NCBI GenBank assembly: GCA_947456245.1 | Contig: CANGPS010000004.1 | Coordinates: forward strand, 1-64,000 | From: Acidimicrobiaceae bacterium | GTDB lineage: Bacteria; Actinomycetota; Acidimicrobiia; Acidimicrobiales; RAAP-2 | Length of the DNA: 64,000 bases | Direction: 5' to 3' | Shown here: positions 58,215-64,000 of the stretch, one piece after another | Position numbering within the stretch: the first letter of the stretch is position 1 | Layout: the number at the start of each line of letters is the position of its first letter | Translations under genes and position numbers: made by a program | The notes under the pieces: model-generated | The model's database searches: none | What the model saw: only the letters and a program-made list of their open reading frames with translations | Told to the model about the DNA's origin: nothing

Positions 58215-59639
58215 ATGAGCGGCGCGGGCGAGCGCCCCGGCCGCCTCGGCCTGCGCTCCCGGCTCATCGCCACCTTCGCCCTCGGTGCGCTCAGCCTCTC
58301 GGTGCTCATGGGAGCGCTCGTCTACTTCACCGCCCGCCACACCCTCGTCGTCGAGCAGCAGGGTGCGGCCCTCCGCCAGGCCTATGCCAACGCCGCCCTC
58401 CTGCGCAATGCCCTCGCCGCCAGCATCCCGTCGATCGATGCCGAGGTCACGTCCCTCGACACCGGTCGGGCGACGGCCTCCCTGCTCAACGACGACGGCC
58501 GCTGGTTCTCCACGTCGCTGTCGATCTCCCGCTCGAGCCTCCCGACCTCGCTTCGCTCTGACGTGCGGTCCGGCCACGTGTCGACCGTGACCTCCTCGCA
58601 GGGTTCCTCGCCCCTGCTCATGGTCGGCGTGCCGATCCCCTCCGTCCGGTCGTCGTACTACTTCGTCGTCGACCTCTCGGACCTCGAGCACACCTTGCGG
58701 GTCCTCCTCGCCGCCCTGGCCGCCGCGGCCGCCGTGACCACCGTCCTCGGCGCCCTCGTCGGCCTGATCGCCAGCCGTCGGACGATGCGACCCCTCACCG
58801 AGGTCTCGACTGCAGCGGCCGCCATCGCCGTCGGCGACCTCACCACCCGCCTGCCCGTCGACCGGCGCGACCCAGACCTCGGAGCGCTCTCCACCTCGTT
58901 CAACGCCATGGTCGACCAGCTCGAGGAGCGCATCGAGCGCGACGCCAGGTTCACCTCCGACGTCAGCCACGAGCTCCGATCACCGCTCACGACGCTGGCC
59001 GCCTCGCTCGAGGTGCTCGAGTCAGCCAGAGCCGACCTGCCGCCACGGGCTGACCGGGCGGTGGACCTGATGGCCGGCGATCTCAGGCGGTTCCAGCGCA
59101 TGGTGGCCGACCTGCTCGAGATCTCCCGCCTTGACGCAGGCTCTGGCGACCTGGCGCTCGACGAGGTGGTGGCCGGCGAGCTCGTCCGCCAGTGCGTCGC
59201 CGCGGCCAGCCGAGACCTCCCCGAGGCCGACCGGCCGACGGTGCGCATCTCACCCGAGGCCGAGCCCTGCCTGCTCCTCGTCGACAAGCGCCGCGTCGAG
59301 CGGATCATCACCAACCTCCTCGAGAATGCCCGGCTCTATGCCGGAGGGGCCACCGAGGTGTCAGCCGAGGTCCCCGCCGATGGGACCACCGTCGCCATCA
59401 CGGTGGCCGACGCCGGTCCTGGCATCGCACCCGATGAGCGGACCAAGGTCTTCGACCGCTTCTACCGAGGGGTCACCTCAGGCCGACGGGGGGCGACCGA
59501 CGGCTCCGGGTTGGGCCTCTCGCTGGTGGCTGAGCACGTCCGACGCCTCGACGGCGACGTACGCATCGTCGATGGTCCCGACGGCGTCGGCACCGCCTTC
59601 GTCGTCACCCTTCCGATCAGCGAGGAGGCCACACCATGA
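58215..59639 (+). CDS. Sensor histidine kinase (MtrB-like)
   Basis: A 474-residue membrane kinase with two helices (about residues 15-40 and 170-195) flanking an extracytoplasmic sensor region. A HAMP domain follows, then the H-box FTSDVSHELRSPLTT (phosphorylated His near 250) and the ATPase with N-box IITNLLENARLY, G1 VADAGPGIAP and G2 GSGLGLSLV. Its start is 11 bp after the response regulator gene, and its stop overlaps the lipoprotein ATG. The extracellular loop is only about 130 residues, without a recognisable ligand domain. Confidence 0.9.
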   Translation: MSGAGERPGRLGLRSRLIATFALGALSLSVLMGALVYFTARHTLVVEQQGAALRQAYANAALLRNALAASIPSIDAEVTSLDTGRATASLLNDDGRWFSTSLSISRSSLPTSLRSDVRSGHVSTVTSSQGSSPLLMVGVPIPSVRSSYYFVVDLSDLEHTLRVLLAALAAAAAVTTVLGALVGLIASRRTMRPLTEVSTAAAAIAVGDLTTRLPVDRRDPDLGALSTSFNAMVDQLEERIERDARFTSDVSHELRSPLTTLAASLEVLESARADLPPRADRAVDLMAGDLRRFQRMVADLLEISRLDAGSGDLALDEVVAGELVRQCVAAASRDLPEADRPTVRISPEAEPCLLLVDKRRVERIITNLLENARLYAGGATEVSAEVPADGTTVAITVADAGPGIAPDERTKVFDRFYRGVTSGRRGATDGSGLGLSLVAEHVRRLDGDVRIVDGPDGVGTAFVVTLPISEEATP

Positions 59640-60217
59640 CCCGCCCGATCCGCGCCGTCGGGCTGGTCGTGGCCGCCGTGCTGCTTGCGGCCTGCGGCGT
59701 CCCGACCTCCGACCGTGCCCGGTCGGTCCCCGACCACCAGGTGCCGTTCCACCTCCTGTCGCCCACCACGTCGTCGACCACCACCACCCAGCCGGCCGCC
59801 GCCTATGTCACCGAGCCCATCTTCCTCGCCCGGGACGCATCGATCGTCGAGGTCCACCGCGACGTGGTCGTCCCTGCCGGCCTGACCGACGTGCTCGATG
59901 CCCTCTTCGCCGGACCCACCGCGTCGGAGACCTCCCAGGGCATCACCACCGCGCTCCCCTCGAGCCTCAAGGTGCTCGACACCACCACCGAGGGTGCCCG
60001 CGTCACGCTCGACCTGAGCGACCGGTTCGGGCAGATCACCGGTGAGGCGGAGACCACCGCCGTGGCCCAGATCGTGCTCACCGCGACCAGTCAGCCCGGG
60101 GTCACCGAGGTGCTGTTCTCGATCGCCGGCCGGCCCATCAGCGTTCCGACGCCGAACGGGGTCACGACGGCACAGCCGGTGACGGCGGCCGACTACCGGC
60201 CGATGGTGCGCCCCTAG
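59636..60217 (+). CDS. Short LpqB-like lipoprotein with GerMN domain
   Basis: A 193-residue lipoprotein. The signal peptide ends in the lipobox LLAACG (Cys near residue 20). A Ser/Thr-rich linker follows, then a GerMN-type domain with GARVTLDLSDRFGQITGEAE and an AVAQIVLTATSQPGVTEVLFSI segment. LpqB, the MtrB partner in actinobacteria, usually carries a further beta-propeller-like domain and is about 550-600 residues; that part is absent here. The ATGA overlap with the kinase supports a functional link. Its stop codon shares CTAG with convergent rsfS. Confidence 0.85.
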   Translation: MTRPIRAVGLVVAAVLLAACGVPTSDRARSVPDHQVPFHLLSPTTSSTTTTQPAAAYVTEPIFLARDASIVEVHRDVVVPAGLTDVLDALFAGPTASETSQGITTALPSSLKVLDTTTEGARVTLDLSDRFGQITGEAETTAVAQIVLTATSQPGVTEVLFSIAGRPISVPTPNGVTTAQPVTAADYRPMVRP

Positions 60218-60642
60218 CCGGTGACGTCGCCACCGCTCGAGCGAGGGCTGACGAAGGCGGAGATGTCGATGCGGGGCGCGCTCGACCAGAGGTGCTCAAG
60301 GTCGTAGAACTCTCGCGTCTCCTCCAGGAAGACGTGGATGACGACATCGCCGTAGTCCATCAGGACCCAGGAGGGCTCACGATGGCCCTCGAGACGGATC
60401 GGCGAGCGCGAGGTGTCGACCTTGATCTGCGCCTCGATCTCCTCGACGATGGCCGACACCTGGCGCTCGTTGCGCCCCGAGACGATTACGAAGGCCTCGA
60501 CGACCCCGAGCAGCTCGGCGAGGTCGAGGACGATGGGGTCGATGCCGAGCTTGTCGTCGGCGCCGCGCACCGCCGCCTCGACGAGGGCGAGGGTGTCGGG
60601 GGTCGGGTCGCTGATGATCTCCGCAGGAGCCTCGTCGCTCAC
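60214..60642 (-). CDS. rsfS: Ribosomal silencing factor RsfS
   Basis: A 142-residue RsfS (Iojap) that binds ribosomal protein L14 and blocks subunit joining under starvation. Conserved parts are VLDLAELLGVVEAFVIVSGRN (near residue 38), RLEGHREPSWVLMDYGDVVIHVF and FYDLEHLWSSAP. The GTG start overlaps the stop of a small membrane-protein gene (GTGA), downstream of nadD. A Gly/Ser tail extends beyond the family core. Confidence 0.94.
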   Translation of the reverse strand: MSDEAPAEIISDPTPDTLALVEAAVRGADDKLGIDPIVLDLAELLGVVEAFVIVSGRNERQVSAIVEEIEAQIKVDTSRSPIRLEGHREPSWVLMDYGDVVIHVFLEETREFYDLEHLWSSAPRIDISAFVSPRSSGGDVTG

Positions 60643-60869
60643 CGGATCACGCCCAGGGCGGCCACGGCGGCGGCGAACGGCGCGATCAGCGCCAGCGACC
60701 CGATGATCATCCAGCGGGTCCGCTCCCGGTGGGCCGCCGCCTGAGCCGCCCGGCTCGAGCGCCGGCTCGGCGCGGCATGGTGCCCGAAGGGGGCGGCATG
60801 GGCCCCGTGGTGGCTTGAACGGCGCAGGCTCGAGCCGCGTCGCTGGTGAGAGGGGGTCTCGAGGGTCAT
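60639..60869 (-). CDS. Small basic single-helix membrane protein between nadD and rsfS
   Basis: A 76-residue protein with a His/Arg/Ser-rich N-terminal half (SSHHGAHAAPFGHHAA), an RRSSRAAQAAAHRERTRW stretch and one C-terminal transmembrane helix (MIIGSLALIAPFAAAVAALG). The ATG at 60869 follows nadD by seven bases, and the stop overlaps rsfS, so it is very likely translated. The frame continues to 60995 inside nadD without support. In related genomes an LCP-family wall protein often occupies this slot. I do not recognise the family. Confidence 0.55.
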   Translation of the reverse strand: MTLETPSHQRRGSSLRRSSHHGAHAAPFGHHAAPSRRSSRAAQAAAHRERTRWMIIGSLALIAPFAAAVAALGVIR

Positions 60870-60876
60870 CTGCCGC

Positions 60877-61461
60877 TCAAGCGTACAGACCCTGCTGGGA
60901 GATGTGCCGGATGATGTCCTCGGGCACCCGCCCCGCCAACGGCAGGCCGGCTCGGACGTCACGGCGGATGTCCGAGCTCGAGATGTCGAGGTCATCGCTC
61001 TCGATGGCCACGCTCCTCCAGCCAGCGGGGAGCCGAAGGGGGCTCCCGGGCCGCGACAGCACGGCCACGCGGACCAGGTGGCGAAGCTCGTCCGCCCGCT
61101 CCCAGGTGTCGAGCATCCCGGCCAGGTCCGCCCCCACCACGAGCCACGGCAGCATCACGCCGGATTGGGCCAGCTCCTCGACCGTGTCGATCGTGTAGCT
61201 CGGTCCACCACGGGCCACCTCGAGGTCGCACACCTCTATTCCCTGGTGCCCCTCGACGCCGAGCCGGGCCATGGCGAGCCGCTCCTCGGCCGGCGAGACC
61301 TGCCGGTCGGGGGACTTCTGCCACGGGTCGTTGGCCACCACGAGGAGCACAACCTCGAGGCCGAGCGACTGGCGCGCCCGCTCGGCTGCGGCCACATGGC
61401 CGAGGTGGAGCGGGTCGAATGTCCCCCCGAAGATGCCGACCGACCCGGGTGCGGTGGGCAT
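60877..61461 (-). CDS. nadD: Nicotinate-nucleotide adenylyltransferase
   Basis: A NadD of about 194 residues forming deamido-NAD. GIFGGTFDPLHLGHV (residues 9-23) contains the HxGH nucleotidyltransferase motif, and a late ISSSDIRRDVRAG segment is the second ATP-binding motif (ISSTxIR). I choose the ATG at 61461, which gives the typical family length. An in-frame ATG at 61512 would add 17 residues. A promoter-like TAGGCT lies six bases before an out-of-frame ATG (61517), whose 17-codon ORF ends two bases before 61461, favouring the shorter form by reinitiation. Confidence 0.92.
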   Translation of the reverse strand: MPTAPGSVGIFGGTFDPLHLGHVAAAERARQSLGLEVVLLVVANDPWQKSPDRQVSPAEERLAMARLGVEGHQGIEVCDLEVARGGPSYTIDTVEELAQSGVMLPWLVVGADLAGMLDTWERADELRHLVRVAVLSRPGSPLRLPAGWRSVAIESDDLDISSSDIRRDVRAGLPLAGRVPEDIIRHISQQGLYA

Positions 61462-61463
61462 GC

Positions 61464-61517
61464 TCACGCGCACCTGCGTCGTGCCGACAAGACGGTCGGC
61501 TGAGGTCGCCATGCCAT
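61464..61517 (-). CDS. Putative leaderless 17-codon leader peptide of nadD
   Basis: TAGGCT (61524-61529) is six bases before an ATG at 61517 that opens a 17-codon frame (MAWRPQPTVLSARRRCA) ending TGA at 61464-61466. Two bases then separate it from the nadD ATG at 61461. Leaderless translation of this ORF followed by reinitiation would explain how nadD is translated without a strong ribosome-binding site. Its C-terminal half is rich in arginine. Confidence 0.42.
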   Translation of the reverse strand: MAWRPQPTVLSARRRCA

Positions 61518-61523
61518 GAGCGG

Positions 61524-61529
61524 AGCCTA
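61524..61529 (-). promoter_or_regulatory. -10-like element (TAGGCT) of the nadD transcript
   Basis: TAGGCT on the minus strand, six bases before the leader ORF ATG, is back to back with the plus-strand TAGCAT (61567-61572) of the DAHP synthase gene. Confidence 0.48.
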
Positions 61530-61566
61530 GAACCTCGACCCGTGACCACCACCGTGCGGCGTCCCG

Positions 61567-61572
61567 TAGCAT
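61567..61572 (+). promoter_or_regulatory. -10-like element (TAGCAT) of the DAHP synthase gene
   Basis: TAGCAT is seven bases before the GTG at 61580 with no Shine-Dalgarno between them, so leaderless transcription is predicted. Confidence 0.5.
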
Positions 61573-61579
61573 CGTCGCT

Positions 61580-62938
61580 GTGACTGTGACCCGTGACCGC
61601 GAGAGCTGGAGCCCCGGATCCTGGCGCGCCCACGAGGCCGCCCAGCAGCCGACGTGGCCTGACACGGCGGCGCTCTCGGACGTCGAGGCCCAGCTCCGGC
61701 TCCTGCCACCCCTGGTCTTCGCCGGCGAGGCGCGCAGCCTGTCCGCCGATCTCGCCGAGGTCGCCGCCGGCCGGGCGTTCCTGCTCCAGGCGGGCGACTG
61801 CGCCGAATCCTTCCACGACTCGGCCGCTGACCAGATCCGCGACAAGCTCAAGGTCATCCTCCAGATGGCCGTCGCCCTGACCTACGCCTCGGGCGTGCCA
61901 GTGGTCAAGGTCGGCCGCATCGCGGGGCAGTTCGCCAAGCCGAGGTCATCGAACACCGAGGAGCGCGACGGCGTCGTCCTCGACTCGTTCCGCGGCCACA
62001 TCGTGAACTCCGAGACCTTCACCGAAGCCGACCGCGTTCCGGACCCCGGACGACTCCTCGAGGCCTACCACCAGTCGGTGGCCACCCTGAACCTGCTGCG
62101 GGCCTTCACCAAGGGCGGCTTCGCCGACCTCAGCCAGGTCCACTCGTGGAACCAGCAGTTCGTCGCCTCCTCACCCGAGGGCCAGCGCTACGAGGCCATC
62201 GCCGGGGAGATCGACCGGGCGCTGCACTTCATGGCGGCCTGCGGCATCGACCTCTCCCGTGAAGGTTCGCTCCACGAGGTCGACTTCTACACCAGCCACG
62301 AGGCCCTGATCCTCCCCTACGAGGAGGCGCTGACCCGAACCGACTCGACCTCTGGCGACGCGTATGACTGCTCGGCCCACATGCTCTGGATCGGCGATCG
62401 GACCCGTCAGCTCGACGGGGCCCACGTCGAGTTCCTCTCGGGCGTGCGCAACCCCATCGGCCTCAAGGTCGGGCCCTCAGCCGACGTGGACGACATCACG
62501 GCGCTGTGCGACAAGCTCGACCCGGGGCTCACCCCAGGGCGCCTCACGCTCATCACCCGCTACGGCGCCGACCGGGTCGCAGCCCACCTCCCCGACCTGA
62601 TCGAAGCCGTCGGACGGTCCGGCCACCCCGTGGTGTGGGCCTGCGACCCCATGCACGGCAACACCTTCACCTCGGCCACCGGGCACAAGACCCGGCGCTT
62701 CGACGACATCGTGGCTGAGATCGCCTCGTTCTTCGCCGTCCACCGCTCGATGGGCACCTGGCCCGGCGGCGTGCACATCGAGCTGACCGGCGACGACGTG
62801 ACCGAGTGCCTCGGCGGCTCGGAGTCGATCCTCGAGGGCGACCTCGCCGACAACTACACGACGATCTGCGACCCGAGGCTCAACGCTCGGCAGTCGCTCG
62901 ACCTCGCCTTCCTCGTCGCCGAGCAGCTCCGAGCCTGA
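61580..62938 (+). CDS. aroG: Class II 3-deoxy-7-phosphoheptulonate (DAHP) synthase
   Basis: A 452-residue class II (plant/actinobacterial) DAHP synthase, first enzyme of the shikimate pathway, joining PEP and erythrose 4-phosphate. Visible motifs are [12 protein letters not shown] (metal-ligand Cys near residue 72), [40 protein letters not shown] and [10 protein letters not shown] followed by [12 protein letters not shown]. The N-terminal extension is short compared with the M. tuberculosis enzyme, so its allosteric response may differ. It begins with GTG behind TAGCAT. No other aromatic pathway gene is in the window. Confidence 0.94.
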   Translation: MTVTRDRESWSPGSWRAHEAAQQPTWPDTAALSDVEAQLRLLPPLVFAGEARSLSADLAEVAAGRAFLLQAGDCAESFHDSAADQIRDKLKVILQMAVALTYASGVPVVKVGRIAGQFAKPRSSNTEERDGVVLDSFRGHIVNSETFTEADRVPDPGRLLEAYHQSVATLNLLRAFTKGGFADLSQVHSWNQQFVASSPEGQRYEAIAGEIDRALHFMAACGIDLSREGSLHEVDFYTSHEALILPYEEALTRTDSTSGDAYDCSAHMLWIGDRTRQLDGAHVEFLSGVRNPIGLKVGPSADVDDITALCDKLDPGLTPGRLTLITRYGADRVAAHLPDLIEAVGRSGHPVVWACDPMHGNTFTSATGHKTRRFDDIVAEIASFFAVHRSMGTWPGGVHIELTGDDVTECLGGSESILEGDLADNYTTICDPRLNARQSLDLAFLVAEQLRA

Positions 62939-62942
62939 GCGA

Positions 62943-64000
62943 TCAGCCGGGACCGAAGGTCCCGACGGCCACGATCGGCACAGCGCCAGTTCCGAACACC
63001 GACGTGCCCGCTCCCCCGACGGCCACGCAGGTCCGCGGTGCCGATCCCGCGCAGGAGACCCCTGAGAACGTCGCCCCGACCATGGGGCTCGGCACCGAGA
63101 TCTCCGGCGTCGGCGTGAGGTTCCTGTACGCGTCAGACCCGAGAAGGGCCCCAGTCACCAGCTGGCCGGAGACGATGCTGATGTCGGATCCGACCACGAC
63201 GCACGACTGGGCACCGGCGCACGACAGGCCCGTGAACTGCACGAACGAGCCGGTGGAGGGACCGCCGATGTCGTTGTGCGTGGTCCACCGGCCTCCATCG
63301 AGGTAGGCGGTGAAGGACCGTTGCTGTCCCAGTATGAACCCACCGTCCTCTTGGCCGATCGCCTTGCAGGCCCCCGGAGCCCAGCACGACACCAGTGTCA
63401 GACCCGCTGACCCGATCCCAACTGGTTGCGACAGCACGTCGAGGGCCCAGCTCGAGCCGTCGCCGATGGCCGCCCAGGGGTGCCCCGACGTCCCGCCGAC
63501 CACGGCGCACCACGTCACCGTCGGGCACGACAGCGACTCCGGGCTGTCGAAGAGGCTGAGCTGCCTCGTCCCCTGAGGCAGCGGGAAGGTCGTGGCGCCG
63601 AAGCCACTCCCGTCGAAGCGGACCGTGGCCACCTCCGTCGGGCTCCCGGTCCAGTTCCCGACCGCGGACACCACGGTGCACTGGTCGACCTCGGGGCAGG
63701 CGATCAGCGGAGAGCCGGTCCCGTTGCCCGCCCACTCTCGCGAGCGTGGGATCGCCCGAGCTGACCAGGTGCCCCCGGCATCGATCAGCAGGTAGGAGCG
63801 AGTCACACCCCGCGCCGGCACGGGCCCCGTCGTGGGGATATAGCCAGAGGAAGCTCCTGCTCCCTGCGAGAGGAATGCGGTTGCCGTGGCCGCACACCAG
63901 GTCGGCGAGGGGCACGAAACGTGCGACAGCGTGAACATGCCAGGGATGCCATTGATCTTCGGCAGTGGCGTCGGCGTCCAGGATGATCCGTCGTAGATGT
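62943..64000 (-). CDS. Secreted-type protein with repeated cysteine motifs (5' truncated by window edge)
   Basis: At least 352 C-terminal codons of a longer protein; the frame remains open to base 64000, so the apparent ATG at 63938 is internal. The sequence contains six degenerate repeats, each with a short strand and a cysteine pair: VSCPSPTWCAAT, IACPEVDQCTVV, LSCPTVTWCAVV, VSCWAPGACKAIG, LSCAGAQSCVVVG and VSCAGSAPRTCVAVG. They are separated by segments ending in DGSSW or DGGRW-type turns. Regular spacing near 45-60 residues suggests a beta-propeller or similar repeat fold stabilised by disulfides outside the cell. No catalytic motif is seen. Confidence 0.72.
   Translation of the reverse strand, partial: IYDGSSWTPTPLPKINGIPGMFTLSHVSCPSPTWCAATATAFLSQGAGASSGYIPTTGPVPARGVTRSYLLIDAGGTWSARAIPRSREWAGNGTGSPLIACPEVDQCTVVSAVGNWTGSPTEVATVRFDGSGFGATTFPLPQGTRQLSLFDSPESLSCPTVTWCAVVGGTSGHPWAAIGDGSSWALDVLSQPVGIGSAGLTLVSCWAPGACKAIGQEDGGFILGQQRSFTAYLDGGRWTTHNDIGGPSTGSFVQFTGLSCAGAQSCVVVGSDISIVSGQLVTGALLGSDAYRNLTPTPEISVPSPMVGATFSGVSCAGSAPRTCVAVGGAGTSVFGTGAVPIVAVGTFGPG

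Noticed and set aside
1-64000. CRISPR arrays, insertion sequences, integrases with att sites, prophage genes, rRNA operons
   Set aside because: I looked for regular direct repeats, transposase DDE-type frames, terminal inverted repeats and rRNA-like stretches and saw none. The only recombinase is the housekeeping XerC type.

Overview
The window is 64 kb of GC-rich, tightly packed bacterial chromosome with no insertion sequence, phage gene or CRISPR array that I can see. Gene content and order point to a high-GC actinobacterium: nrdR / LysM gene / lexA, rpsB-tsf-pyrH-frr-cdsA-dxr-rseP-ispG, rimP-nusA-ylxR-infB-rbfA-truB-ribF-rpsO-pnp, an mtrA-mtrB-lpqB-like trio, class II DAHP synthase and a mycothiol-type deacetylase family member. 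A deep lineage such as Acidimicrobiia is my inference, because several genes match the typical actinobacterial layout but in shorter or rearranged form (a short LpqB, for example). It is not proven here.

Layout. 1-2 kb: end of an alkyl-sulfatase-like gene and a Ca2+/H+ antiporter. 2-4 kb: small membrane proteins, a processive GT2 glycosyltransferase and tRNA-Cys. 4.3-9.8 kb, plus strand: glnD, then an L,D-transpeptidase, a sortase and a DUF2332 gene that overlap end to end. 9.8-13.7 kb: a DNA-damage and dNTP neighbourhood with dinB, a LmbE-type deacetylase, nrdR and a LysM protein, divergent from lexA across an interval holding four LexA boxes. 15-31 kb, minus strand: dapE, dapD, dapC, hflX, dapF, miaA, miaB, thrB, a D,D-carboxypeptidase, ftsK, RNase J and dapA. 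30.6-33 kb: a ferritin-like di-iron protein and two TetR regulators. 33-57 kb, minus strand: dapB, a YfhO-like membrane protein, an M16 peptidase, and then the large translation, RNA decay, isoprenoid and lipid superblock up to rpsB and xerC. 57.5-60.2 kb, plus strand: an MtrAB-LpqB-like two-component system. 60-61.5 kb: rsfS, a small membrane protein and nadD. 61.6 kb to the end: class II DAHP synthase and part of a secreted cysteine-motif repeat protein.

Together the genes give the whole dapA-dapF set of the succinylase route to meso-diaminopimelate. They also supply cell-wall remodelling (L,D-transpeptidase, D,D-carboxypeptidase, sortase), two MEP-pathway steps, tRNA modification (MiaA, MiaB, TruB) and the core initiation and elongation machinery. 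Many genes overlap by ATGA or GTGA, and two convergent gene pairs share one CTAG as both stop codons.

The most distinctive signals are in the noncoding DNA. A TANNNT hexamer lies exactly 6 or 7 bases before an ATG or GTG start at about a dozen genes, which suggests widespread leaderless transcription. In two places the same element instead precedes a short out-of-frame ORF that ends on or beside the start of the real gene. There is also a hairpin with a U-rich tract in the rimP-nusA leader, and a ylxR gene whose conserved N-terminus has no usable start codon upstream.
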